64,000 bases of DNA from JALHST01 sp038316335. GTDB taxonomy: Bacteria; Bacteroidota; Bacteroidia; Flavobacteriales; Flavobacteriaceae. Where the stretch lies: NCBI GenBank assembly GCA_038316335.1, contig JBBQAM010000019.1:1-64000 (forward strand), read 5' to 3'. The translations under genes and the position numbers were made by a program. The notes under the pieces are model-generated. The model made no database searches. It saw only the letters and a program-made list of their open reading frames with translations, and was not told the origin of the DNA. This document shows positions 43,896 to 52,857 of this stretch, in pieces (the stretch's first letter is position 1; each line of letters opens with the position of its first letter).

Positions 43896-45085
43896 TACCC
43901 TATATAACTTTTAAGGGCCTCCTTTAGTATATTCACCGCCCGTTTCAATCGTTCCTTATCAAGCACATAGGCAATACGAATCTGGTTTTTTCCAAGGCCC
44001 TCTGTGGCATAGAAACCGGCCGCTGGAGCCACCATGACCGTTTCCCCGTTCAGCCTAAAATCCTCGAGGAGCCATTGGGCAAAATCATCTGAATTTTCGA
44101 TCGGCAACTCGGCAATACAATAAAATGCGCCTTGTGGCCTGCCGATTTTAACACCTTCTATTTTCTCAAGTTCCTCAATCAATAGGTCTCTTCTCGATAC
44201 ATACTCCTCCTTTACCGCATCAAAATAACTCTGGGGGGTATCCAAGGCCGCCTCACTGGCAATTTGGGCAAAGGTAGGTGGTGATAAACGGGCTTGGGCA
44301 AACTTTAATACCGTTTGAATTACCTTTTTGTTTTTAGACACCAAGCACCCGATTCGAGCCCCGCACATACTGTATCGCTTGGATACTGAATCAACGATCA
44401 ACGCATGCTCCTCAAGACCGGGTTCCTGGAGAATCGAATAATGTTCCTTTCCGTCATACGTAAATTCCCGATATACCTCGTCGGCCACTAAAAACAGGTC
44501 ATGTTCCTTCACGATCTTGGCCAGTTTCTGTATTTCGGCCCTACTATAAAGATAGCCTGTAGGATTGCCGGGATTACAAATAATAATGGCCTTGGTTCTT
44601 GGACTGATCAATTTTTCGAATTCCTCGATGGGCGGCAAGGAAAAATTAGTGTCAATGTGAGATACTACGGGGACTACTTTCAGCCCCATAGCGGTGGCAA
44701 AACCATTGTAATTGGCATAAAAAGGCTCAGGAATAATAATTTCATCCATGGGGTCGGCGATACTTCCCATAGCGAAGGAAAGTGCTTCCGAACCGCCCGT
44801 CGTTACGATGATATCCTGGGCACTGACCCGGATATCATACGTGGCGTAATATTTTGCCAACTTCTCACGATAGGTTTCGGAACCTTCCGTCCTGCTGTAT
44901 TCCAACACCTCTATGGTATTATTCTTAACGGCATCCAAGGCTATTTTTGGCGTCTTTATGTCGGGCTGTCCGATATTTAGATGGATGACCTTAATGCCCT
45001 TTTTTTTGGCCTCCTCGGCGTAAGGCACCAATTTTCTGATGGGAGACTCAGGCATTGCTTGCCCTTTTTTAGATACGGATGGCAT
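43895..45085 (-). CDS. PLP-dependent class I/II aminotransferase
   Basis: An aspartate-aminotransferase-fold enzyme of 396 residues. It has NIGQPDIKTP, the PLP-contact regions TTGGSEALSFA and CNPGNPTGYL, VADEVYREFTYDG, and the catalytic Lys in DSVSKRYSMCGARIG. The substrate cannot be read from sequence. An upstream ATG (45145) would add 20 residues; the ATG at 45085 (MPSVSKKGQAMPES) matches the family start. It is followed directly by murB. Confidence 0.9.
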   Translation of the reverse strand: MPSVSKKGQAMPESPIRKLVPYAEEAKKKGIKVIHLNIGQPDIKTPKIALDAVKNNTIEVLEYSRTEGSETYREKLAKYYATYDIRVSAQDIIVTTGGSEALSFAMGSIADPMDEIIIPEPFYANYNGFATAMGLKVVPVVSHIDTNFSLPPIEEFEKLISPRTKAIIICNPGNPTGYLYSRAEIQKLAKIVKEHDLFLVADEVYREFTYDGKEHYSILQEPGLEEHALIVDSVSKRYSMCGARIGCLVSKNKKVIQTVLKFAQARLSPPTFAQIASEAALDTPQSYFDAVKEEYVSRRDLLIEELEKIEGVKIGRPQGAFYCIAELPIENSDDFAQWLLEDFRLNGETVMVAPAAGFYATEGLGKNQIRIAYVLDKERLKRAVNILKEALKSYIG

Positions 45086-45237
45086 AGTGGTTTTATTTTC
45101 CACAAAAATGGGAAAACCACAGGTACAATGCAATAGGGCATTCATTTTATTACTTTGACGATTAAATGCTAATTTTATGCCGTATTCTCAAATAATTTAG
45201 TAACTTTAAAAGAGGTAACTTATTAATAATAAGTACA

Positions 45238-46575
45238 TTGAAAACGCATTTGGTTCGTCTCGCAATCTTTTTATTGTGTCTTCCCTTTCACGGAATGTCA
45301 CAAGGGTTCGAATTGCCGCCAGGACAAAAGTTCCAAAAGATTAAATTCGAACTCATAAATAATCTCATGATCATTCCTATAGAAGTAAATGGAAGTGATC
45401 TCTCATTTATTTTGGATTCCGGGGTCGGGAAGCCTATTCTCTTTAATCTGACCGATCAGGATTCAATCCAGATCAACAACGTTTCGGAAATCACCATACA
45501 AGGCCTCGGCGATGGTGAACCTATCCAAGCCCTCAATTCACTTGATAATAATTTTAAATTGGGGAATATTGAAAACCATACCCAGCAGCTTTATGTGGTT
45601 CTGGACAAGGATATGAATTTTTCCCCAACACTAGGTATTCCAATTCATGGCATTATTGGTTATGATCTATTCAGGGACTTTGTGGTTGACATTAATTATG
45701 GCAATAAAACCATCAAATTCTACGACCCCGATTCCTATAAATACAAAAAGGGAAGAAAAGGAGAAACCCTTCCGCTGACCATTAATAGTAAGAAGGCTTA
45801 CTTAGATGGGGAAGTCTATTTTAATGACACAAAAAATATTCCTATTAAAATGCTGATGGATACCGGTAGTAGCGATGCAATCTGGCTATTCGAAAGCGAT
45901 GACATCGCGGTTCCTGAAAAAAATTATGACGACTTCCTTGGAAAAGGACTAAGTGGCAACATCTTTGGCAAACGAACCATGGTCAATAAGATCAAGATAG
46001 GAAGTTATGTCCTAAAAGACGCGAAAGTGGCCTTTCCTAACCTGGCATCGTTTAGCGACCTAAAAATATTAGGAAATCGCAATGGCAGTATCGGTGGGGA
46101 ACTACTAAAACGTTTCAATATTATATTCGATTACCCGAACCAGCAAATAACCCTCCGTAAAAATGGTAATTTTGATAAACCATTTCACTACAATATGAGT
46201 GGTATCGAGTTGCAGCACGATGGTCTTCGGTATGTCGCCGAAAGTATCGCCGATGCACGTGGGGTTGTAAAAAACGATGAAAAGTCGTTTGGGGATGTAC
46301 AGATTCTATTCGAGAACAAAACGCGGCTTAGCCTAGTTCCTGAAATTGTGGTATCGGGAATTCGTGCAGGAAGTCCGGCCGAGACGGCCGGTTTACAGGA
46401 AGGTGATGTTATTCTTGCCGTTAATGGCAAAAGTATACATAGTTTCAAACTTCAGGAAATCATGCAACTGCTCAATGAAAAAGAAGGCAAACGAATAAAA
46501 GTACTTATCGAACGTTACCATTCAGATTTGCTCTTTAGCTATGTACTAAAAAACATGTTCAAAGAAAAACCCTGA
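45238..46575 (+). CDS. Secreted aspartyl protease with PDZ domain
   Basis: A 445-residue protein with a signal peptide (MKTHLVRLAIFLLCLPFHG) and two retropepsin-like halves, each with a catalytic motif: FILDSGVG (about 60-67) and MLMDTGSSDA (about 204-213). A PDZ domain follows near residues 370-440 (SGIRAGSPAETAGLQEGDVILAVNG). TTG at 45238 is the start, since no nearby ATG gives the signal peptide. Its TGA stop lies inside a terminator hairpin. It likely acts in the periplasm; the substrate is unknown. Confidence 0.85.
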   Translation: MKTHLVRLAIFLLCLPFHGMSQGFELPPGQKFQKIKFELINNLMIIPIEVNGSDLSFILDSGVGKPILFNLTDQDSIQINNVSEITIQGLGDGEPIQALNSLDNNFKLGNIENHTQQLYVVLDKDMNFSPTLGIPIHGIIGYDLFRDFVVDINYGNKTIKFYDPDSYKYKKGRKGETLPLTINSKKAYLDGEVYFNDTKNIPIKMLMDTGSSDAIWLFESDDIAVPEKNYDDFLGKGLSGNIFGKRTMVNKIKIGSYVLKDAKVAFPNLASFSDLKILGNRNGSIGGELLKRFNIIFDYPNQQITLRKNGNFDKPFHYNMSGIELQHDGLRYVAESIADARGVVKNDEKSFGDVQILFENKTRLSLVPEIVVSGIRAGSPAETAGLQEGDVILAVNGKSIHSFKLQEIMQLLNEKEGKRIKVLIERYHSDLLFSYVLKNMFKEKP

Positions 46576-46591
46576 CGTTTCGGTCAGGGTT
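46568..46591. terminator. Terminator shared by convergent protease and DUF1573 genes
   Basis: A perfect 9-bp stem, AACCCTGAC (46568-46576) with GTCAGGGTT (46583-46591), has a 6-base loop. The protease stop TGA (46573-46575) is inside the left arm. On the minus strand it is followed by TTTCTTT, so it best serves the DUF1573 gene. Confidence 0.8.
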
Positions 46592-46619
46592 CTGCATCTA
46601 TATTAAAATATTGAATAAT

Positions 46620-47009
46620 TTATTTGCCGTCCGGTGCCTTTACTTCCCCAATAATCTTTAAGACTTTAGTAGGGGTGTCCGCATTGGAAATAACCGTAAT
46701 GGCCTTTCTGATAGGATTTACACGGTTGGTGTCATATTTTACCTGAATTTCACCTTTCTTTCCAGGAAGAATGGGCTCATTCGACCACTTTGGTATGGTA
46801 CACCCACAACTTGAGCTCACTTTGCTAATGATCAAGGGGGCATCGCCCGTATTTGTAAATTCGAAAACGCGAACACCATCGCTGCCTTTTTCGATAACTC
46901 CGTAATCAATGGTTTCGGCCTTAAACTCGATTTTTGCCTTCTTATCTTGGGCAGTTAGACTAAAGCCCAACATACCAATAAATAAAACAAGTACTATTTT
47001 TTTCATCAT
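46620..47009 (-). CDS. DUF1573 domain secreted protein
   Basis: A 129-residue exported protein. A signal peptide (MMKKIVLVLFIGMLGFSLTAQ) is followed by one DUF1573 domain, an Ig-like fold typical of Bacteroidota (VFEFTNTGDAPLIISKVSSSCGCTIP), with the conserved CGC. The ATG at 47009 (or 47006) is used instead of 47033, which lies upstream of the predicted transcription start region. The gene has a strong promoter facing away from valS. No function is established for the family. Confidence 0.88.
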   Translation of the reverse strand: MMKKIVLVLFIGMLGFSLTAQDKKAKIEFKAETIDYGVIEKGSDGVRVFEFTNTGDAPLIISKVSSSCGCTIPKWSNEPILPGKKGEIQVKYDTNRVNPIRKAITVISNADTPTKVLKIIGEVKAPDGK

Positions 47010-47030
47010 TTTTTGATTTTGGGTGAATTT

Positions 47031-47061
47031 CAAAAGTAAATCTTTTGCGATGAACCTCCAA
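47031..47061 (-). promoter_or_regulatory. Promoter of the DUF1573 gene
   Basis: On the minus strand, TTG (47059-47061) and TACTTTTG (47031-47038) are 20 bases apart, a good Bacteroidota promoter. The start point should be near 47025, about 16 bases before the ATG at 47009. Confidence 0.75.
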
Positions 47062-47068
47062 AATTCTT

Positions 47069-47097
47069 TTGTTATGTTATAACGTTACTTATTTTTG
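47069..47097 (+). promoter_or_regulatory. Promoter of valS
   Basis: TTG (47069-47071) and TATTTTTG (47090-47097) are 18 bases apart, a near-consensus promoter back-to-back with that of the DUF1573 gene. The start point would be near 47103, about 100 bases before the valS ATG. Confidence 0.75.
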
Positions 47098-47204
47098 TTT
47101 CGTATTTACTTTTAGCAAAAATCCTCTAGGACTGCCTATCGAAAGACGCTTTGTCCAAAGAATTTTATTCGCTGACTGAGGATTACCAAAAATCGTTCCA
47201 AAAA

Positions 47205-49835
47205 ATGGAGATTCCATCAAAATATGAGCCCCAAAAGGCTGAAGACCGCTGGTATGACTATTGGATGAAGCACAATTTCTTCCATTCAACACCTGATGCG
47301 CGTAAACCGTATACAATCGTTATTCCACCTCCCAATGTTACAGGCGTACTGCATATGGGTCATATGCTGAATAATACCTTGCAAGACGTACTCATACGAA
47401 GGGCCCGTCTTATGGGTAGAAATGCGTGTTGGGTCCCTGGCACCGATCATGCATCGATTGCGACAGAGGCGAAAGTGGTGGCTAAATTAAAGGAGGAGGG
47501 CATTCAAAAGACCGATATTTCCCGCGAGGAGTTTTTAAAGCACGCTTGGGACTGGAAACAAAAGTATGGAGGCGTCATTTTAGAACAGTTGAAAAAACTA
47601 GGATGCTCTTGTGACTGGGATCGTACGGCATTTACCATGGATGACACTATGTCTGCCTCGGTCATCAAGGTATTTGTAGATTTGTTCAATAAAGGGCTGA
47701 TTTATCGTGGTTTTCGTATGGTCAATTGGGATCCCGAGGCACAGACTACCCTATCGGATGAGGAGGTTGTTTACGAGGAAAAACAGGGGTTGCTATATTA
47801 CATAGCCTATAAAATCGAGGGCTCCGACGAAAAGGTCACCATCGCCACTACCCGCCCCGAAACCATCTTGGGCGATACGGCAATTTGCGTGCATCCTACC
47901 GATAAACGCTACCTGCATTTAAAAGGAAAAAAGGCCATCGTACCTATTTGTAATCGTATGATCCCTATTATACAAGATGATTATGTAGATGTTGAATTCG
48001 GAACTGGGTGTCTGAAAGTGACGCCGGCCCACGATACAAATGACCATGCCTTGGGTGAAAAGCACCAACTGCCCAGTATCGATATCTTTAACGCAGATGC
48101 TACCCTGAACTCCTTCGGGCTTCATTACGAGGGTCAAGACCGTTTTGTTGTAAGAAAATCAATTGCGAGGGAGTTGGAGGAAAAGGGCTATTTAGTAAAG
48201 ACCGAGCCATACTTGAACAAAGTCGGAACCTCTGAACGTACAAAAGCCGTTATTGAGCCGCGGTTGTCGGATCAGTGGTTCTTAAAAATGGAAGATCTCG
48301 TAAAGCCCGCCATTAAAGCAGTACTCGAAACCCAGGAAATTAAGTTTTTTCCAAAAAAGTTTGACAACACCTATCGTCATTGGATGGAGAATATACGCGA
48401 TTGGAACATCTCACGACAACTATGGTGGGGCCAGCGCATCCCGGCATACTATTTCGGGGACGCACAAGATGATTTTGTGGTGGCCGCATCTGAGGAGGAT
48501 GCCTTGAAGCTAGCAAAAGAAAAATCAGGCAAAATTCATTTGTCCTTAAAAGACCTGAGACAAGATGAAGATGTGGTCGATACCTGGTTCTCTTCATGGC
48601 TTTGGCCCATGACCGTTTTCAATGGTATTTTAGAACCGGATAATGAAGAAATTGCCTATTACTATCCCACGAATGATCTGGTCACCGGACCCGATATTAT
48701 CTTTTTTTGGGTAGCACGTATGATCATCGCAGGCTATGAATTTCGCGGATCAAAACCCTTCGAGCATGTTTACTTCACCGGGATTGTCCGCGATAAACAA
48801 CGGCGGAAAATGTCAAAGTCCTTGGGCAATTCCCCCGATGCCCTGCACCTTATCGAACAATATGGTGCCGATGGGGTCCGGGTCGGACTCCTATTGAGTG
48901 CGGCCGCAGGCAATGATTTGATGTTCGATGAAGACCTATGCCAACAAGGCAAGAATTTTGCCAATAAGATTTGGAATGGTTTCCGTCTCGTGAAGAGTTG
49001 GGAAGTTGAAGATATCCAGCAGCCACAAGCCTCAAAATTGGGAATCGCATGGTACCAATCAAAATTCAACCAAACATTGGTGGAAATCGAGGACCATTTC
49101 AGCAAATTCCGTATTTCAGATGCCCTTATGGCCATTTACAAATTAGTTTGGGACGATTACAGTTCTTGGCTATTGGAAATCATCAAACCCGCTTATCGCG
49201 AACCTATTGACAAAACTTCGTTAGAGGCGGTCCTTCTAATACTCGAGCAAAATCTGAAACTCCTTCATCCTTTTATGCCTTTCTTGACCGAAGAAATATG
49301 GCAGCACATTCGCCAACGTTCCCCGGAACAGGCATTGATAGTCGCCCAATGGCCAAAGCAGTCAAAATTCGATACATCACTTATCAGCAGTTTCGATTTC
49401 GCTTCCCACGTCATTGCCGGCATTCGAACCATTCGAAAAGAAAAGAACATTCCGATTAAAGAGCCCCTGAAGTTGTCAGTAGTGAACAGCGGTGAAGTGA
49501 CGCGGGATTGGGATCAGATGATTCAAAAGCTTACCAATATTTCCGACATTGACTATCGTAAGGAACCTATTGAGGGAGCACTAACATTTCGGGTAACGAA
49601 CAACGAATATTTCATCCCAATGGCAGGGGCTATTGATATTGGGTCTGAAATTTGTAAAATACAGGAAGAGCTCGATTATACTAAAGGTTTTTTAAATTCT
49701 GTTTTAAAGAAACTTAACAACGAACGATTTGTGAAAAACGCCCCGGAACCTGTAATTGCCCTTGAACGCAAAAAACAAGCCGATGCCCAGGCCAAAATCG
49801 AGACCTTGGAAAAGAGTTTGGCAAGTTTTGAATAA
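47205..49835 (+). CDS. valS: Valine--tRNA ligase
   Basis: Charges tRNA-Val. The 876-residue protein has the HIGH-type motif HMGH at 50-53 in GVLHMGHML, the editing (CP1) domain, the KMSKS motif at 535-539 (RKMSKSLGN), and a C-terminal coiled coil (about 810-876). The ATG at 47205 (MEIPSKYEPQKAEDRWYDYW) gives the standard N-terminus; an in-frame TTG at 47151 would add 18 residues. There is a leader of about 100 bases from the predicted promoter without an obvious hairpin. Confidence 0.95.
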   Translation: MEIPSKYEPQKAEDRWYDYWMKHNFFHSTPDARKPYTIVIPPPNVTGVLHMGHMLNNTLQDVLIRRARLMGRNACWVPGTDHASIATEAKVVAKLKEEGIQKTDISREEFLKHAWDWKQKYGGVILEQLKKLGCSCDWDRTAFTMDDTMSASVIKVFVDLFNKGLIYRGFRMVNWDPEAQTTLSDEEVVYEEKQGLLYYIAYKIEGSDEKVTIATTRPETILGDTAICVHPTDKRYLHLKGKKAIVPICNRMIPIIQDDYVDVEFGTGCLKVTPAHDTNDHALGEKHQLPSIDIFNADATLNSFGLHYEGQDRFVVRKSIARELEEKGYLVKTEPYLNKVGTSERTKAVIEPRLSDQWFLKMEDLVKPAIKAVLETQEIKFFPKKFDNTYRHWMENIRDWNISRQLWWGQRIPAYYFGDAQDDFVVAASEEDALKLAKEKSGKIHLSLKDLRQDEDVVDTWFSSWLWPMTVFNGILEPDNEEIAYYYPTNDLVTGPDIIFFWVARMIIAGYEFRGSKPFEHVYFTGIVRDKQRRKMSKSLGNSPDALHLIEQYGADGVRVGLLLSAAAGNDLMFDEDLCQQGKNFANKIWNGFRLVKSWEVEDIQQPQASKLGIAWYQSKFNQTLVEIEDHFSKFRISDALMAIYKLVWDDYSSWLLEIIKPAYREPIDKTSLEAVLLILEQNLKLLHPFMPFLTEEIWQHIRQRSPEQALIVAQWPKQSKFDTSLISSFDFASHVIAGIRTIRKEKNIPIKEPLKLSVVNSGEVTRDWDQMIQKLTNISDIDYRKEPIEGALTFRVTNNEYFIPMAGAIDIGSEICKIQEELDYTKGFLNSVLKKLNNERFVKNAPEPVIALERKKQADAQAKIETLEKSLASFE

Positions 49836-50041
49836 GAAATTAAAAGCGTATAACTACGTGTCTTATCCCAGTGATCAGGTTCCGGTTTTTAATGAGAAAT
49901 AGCGCCCCATTAAACTAGGACAGGTCTTTCTGGTTCGTTTGGTTAGCGCTTTCGTGTCGAAATCGGTCAAGCTTTTTACTAAAAGAATCGAAAGATCAGA
50001 CAAACTTTCCTATATTAGTAACTAACTTAAAACCATCCACC

Positions 50042-50209
50042 ATGAGAAGTCTTCTTTGGCTAGTTGCCGTTATTTGTATTATTATCTGGCTTTTAGGAAT
50101 GTTAGGCCTGGTACCCGGCTTGGCGACTAGTAGCTTGATCCATATTCTTCTCGTAATTGCCGTGATCGTTATTCTTTACAATATTATTTCGGGACGTAAA
50201 CCCTTATAG
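50042..50209 (+). CDS. lmo0937-type small membrane protein
   Basis: A 55-residue very hydrophobic protein from the ATG at 50042, with two membrane helices (about 3-23 and 31-48), a short loop (GLVPGLATSS) and a basic end (SGRKPL). This matches the lmo0937 family, small stress-related membrane proteins. A purine-poor region precedes it, and no exact promoter box was found. Its function is unknown. Confidence 0.8.
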   Translation: MRSLLWLVAVICIIIWLLGMLGLVPGLATSSLIHILLVIAVIVILYNIISGRKPL

Positions 50210-50372
50210 GCATCCCTAAAGTGTTGAACCATCGGTCAATTCAAGATGTGTTTTATGATACCCTCCAGGAAGGGCAGGTCATCATTTTTATATCGGGAGC
50301 CTAGCATAACAGGGTTGAGGTTAAAACAATAAAATTCCTTAGGAATTCTAACTATTTAAAAAATTGAATATC

Positions 50373-50966
50373 ATGAAAAAAATGCTGATCTGCTTGGGAT
50401 TGGTGATATCCTTCCAGGCAATGGCCCAGGAAAAAAAACCTGAAATACTAGCCTCCGATATCCAAATCAAAACAGCGTTACTGCCAGCCCCGGAAGAGGA
50501 TAAAGCAGCGGCCATGGTCTACGGCTATGATGCCTCCGGGGAATTTGTCGTACTAAAGGAAGGCACCAATAATCTTGTCTGCATAGCCGATGATCCCGCC
50601 AAGGAAGGGATTAGCGTCGCCTGTTATTCAAAAAAACTCGAGCCTTTTATGAAAAGAAGTCGTGAGCTCACCGCCGAAGGGAAGGATTTTAAGGAAAAAC
50701 AAGAGATAAGAGGGGCAGAAGTAGCTGAAGGAAAGATAGAAATGCCAAAAGAACCTAGTATGTTGTATGTATATTATGGAAGTGATTCCGCCTACGACAA
50801 AACGACTGGGGAATTGGCCGACGGCCAATATCGTTACGTGATCTATACGCCGTTTGCTACGCCTGAATCAACAGGATTGCCAACAAAACCGCATGCTAAG
50901 GGAATGCCTTGGTTAATGGACCCTGGCACCTATCGGGCGCATATCATGATTGGACCTTTTAATTAA
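50373..50966 (+). CDS. Conserved secreted hypothetical protein
   Basis: A 197-residue exported protein. A signal peptide (MKKMLICLGLVISFQAMAQ) is followed by a soluble domain containing AAMVYGYDASGEFVVLKEGTN, VACYSKKLEPFMKRS and YRAHIMIGPF, a mixed alpha-beta sequence with no motif I can assign. The ATG at 50373 is chosen over a TTG three codons earlier. Its last 8 bases overlap the convergent DoxX-like gene. I do not recognise a function. Confidence 0.7.
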   Translation: MKKMLICLGLVISFQAMAQEKKPEILASDIQIKTALLPAPEEDKAAAMVYGYDASGEFVVLKEGTNNLVCIADDPAKEGISVACYSKKLEPFMKRSRELTAEGKDFKEKQEIRGAEVAEGKIEMPKEPSMLYVYYGSDSAYDKTTGELADGQYRYVIYTPFATPESTGLPTKPHAKGMPWLMDPGTYRAHIMIGPFN

Positions 50967-51450
50967 GCTGGCGTTCTAAATTTCTTTTTTCAAACGCTTG
51001 CTCAACGGTATTTTCAACAGGTCTTTTTGGCAAGGGATCTTCAATAACACCTTGTCTTATTTCGATATATTCATATACCAAAACACTCAGAATAATAATG
51101 TTTTTTGTAATATACTGGCCTAAAATCGTTAACGAAAAGGGCGCATCGCCAAAAACCAGATGAGGGAAAAGAAAAACCGGCGTGAAGGTCAGTATAATAT
51201 GACCTATTGCAAGTGGGAGAATTATTCGTTTAAAGTAGTTTAACAGCAGGAATAGCCCGATACCGGTTTCCAAAATTGCAAGAAGTAGTATTGAAACGCG
51301 GGCATCTAGCAGACCAAAGGTCAGTTCATGAATCGTATCTTGTGCCAAATGCTCGGCCGGACTTAGATTGGGAATAAATTTTAAGGCCCCGAACCATAAG
51401 TAAACAATCCCTGTAGACGCAGTAAGCAATTTATTTCTAGTCAAATTCAT
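50959..51450 (-). CDS. DoxX-like membrane protein
   Basis: A 163-residue protein with four hydrophobic segments (about 12-26, 50-70, 76-95 and 102-125) and a charged tail. It resembles the DoxX family (ASTGIVYLWFGALKFIPNLSPAE, HELTFG), whose members are small inner-membrane proteins linked to redox or stress functions. It lies just downstream of the outer-membrane protein gene on the same strand. The family assignment is by general pattern only. Confidence 0.7.
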   Translation of the reverse strand: MNLTRNKLLTASTGIVYLWFGALKFIPNLSPAEHLAQDTIHELTFGLLDARVSILLLAILETGIGLFLLLNYFKRIILPLAIGHIILTFTPVFLFPHLVFGDAPFSLTILGQYITKNIIILSVLVYEYIEIRQGVIEDPLPKRPVENTVEQAFEKRNLERQLN

Positions 51451-51480
51451 GGTCTCCTTGATTAAATCGGTTTCAATATC

Positions 51481-52626
51481 TCAATTTTTTAAATTTTCCT
51501 GAAGTGCTGGATCTAACTTGATCTTGTTGTTTGAAAATCGATAACTAATACCAATATTCAAAACATAATCGGCAAAGGCGGCATCTCCGGCCCTTGGAGT
51601 TCCCGTCATGGCCTCGGTCTGTTTATCGGTAATACTCTGGGGACGATCACGTCGAATCGCAAAAGGAAGATTAAGATTCAGTGAAAAATTATTTTTCATA
51701 AAACTAATTCCTGGGTCTATTGAAAGTACGTTACCAGGTCTTCGAAATCCTTCATTTCCCCCAATAAGATCCCGTATAGGCACACAATCGAATCTCGCCC
51801 CAAGGGAAGAAGAAATAAAATCGTTAATAGAATAACTAAATCCGGCCCGTATGGAATATTGATCAGGAACGGCCATGATGGCTTCATTGGCCAAAAGCGG
51901 ACTTAAAGTCTCCCTAAAAGTGCGTATACCGTTTGTTTCGCGAGGGTTCAAAAGATAAAAACCGCCTCCGTAGGCAAATAGTTTGTTAGCCAGCTTTTGA
52001 TAAAATTGCGCATCAAGCGTAATACCAAAACCGCCGTCTCCCGGTTGAATCGATTGGTCTACAGGACGAACTTCCGGACTTCCTTCGGGGCCAACGTTAT
52101 AAAAAATATCAGAGGCGTTGAAATTCCCTGTCGGCAGCTTAATTCCGAAGCCAATAGCAACATTGCCATTCGGATTGCTTTCCATGTTTAACAACCAATA
52201 GCCTACTCCGATTCGAATATCGGCAAGGCCCCGCGAGTAACTACTATGGCGCTCATCCCTTCCGTGCTCATACAAGGAAGATCTTGAATTGATTACAGTA
52301 GGTAGCGTCATACTTGCATACCACCGATCTGAAAGGCCATACGTCAAAAAGAAATCCCAGGCGTTTGCCTGGTTAATTACCTCTGTATTATTGGTAACTC
52401 GATCCGCTTCTTCGGTGGTGCCCCTAAAGTGGCGGAAAGACTTAAAATAGCGGTAGTTCACTCCCAATTGCAAATCTCCTGGCTGCAATTGATTTGCTTC
52501 AAGGCTCGTACCCACGCAGGAAGAAAAGTGTCGAATGGCCACACATCCTTGGGCATGCGATCGGTATCCGATTAGGCAAAGCACAATTAAAAAAAACAGG
52601 CTATTATTCTTTGAAATTATACGCAT
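51481..52626 (-). CDS. Outer-membrane beta-barrel protein (transporter-like)
   Basis: A 381-residue exported protein with a signal peptide (about 1-25) and a pattern of alternating short strands typical of an outer-membrane barrel: LQLGVNYRYFKSFRH, DFFLTYGLSDRWYASMTLP, IRIGVGYWLL and a final strand ADYVLNIGISYRF. It resembles the meta-pathway phenol-degradation family of putative transporters. The substrate is unknown. Two Cys pairs lie near the N-terminus (CVAIRHFSSCVG). Confidence 0.75.
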   Translation of the reverse strand: MRIISKNNSLFFLIVLCLIGYRSHAQGCVAIRHFSSCVGTSLEANQLQPGDLQLGVNYRYFKSFRHFRGTTEEADRVTNNTEVINQANAWDFFLTYGLSDRWYASMTLPTVINSRSSLYEHGRDERHSSYSRGLADIRIGVGYWLLNMESNPNGNVAIGFGIKLPTGNFNASDIFYNVGPEGSPEVRPVDQSIQPGDGGFGITLDAQFYQKLANKLFAYGGGFYLLNPRETNGIRTFRETLSPLLANEAIMAVPDQYSIRAGFSYSINDFISSSLGARFDCVPIRDLIGGNEGFRRPGNVLSIDPGISFMKNNFSLNLNLPFAIRRDRPQSITDKQTEAMTGTPRAGDAAFADYVLNIGISYRFSNNKIKLDPALQENLKN

Positions 52627-52857
52627 GGTTTGGTCGGTCTTGATTTGATAAAAAGGCCAATCAACAACGACCAGCCTTTATACCCTCTTTATGATAAACA
52701 AATACTAACTCTTAATTAACTCAGGGCTAAAGTAATGATGGTAGGGCTATCATTCGATTAACTATAGGCTAAATAAGGTTAAGGAGAAATTAAATAAGTT
52801 AATGAAAAATTAATATGTATTAATAGATACGCTATTTTAGGTTATTTCGTAAAGCGC

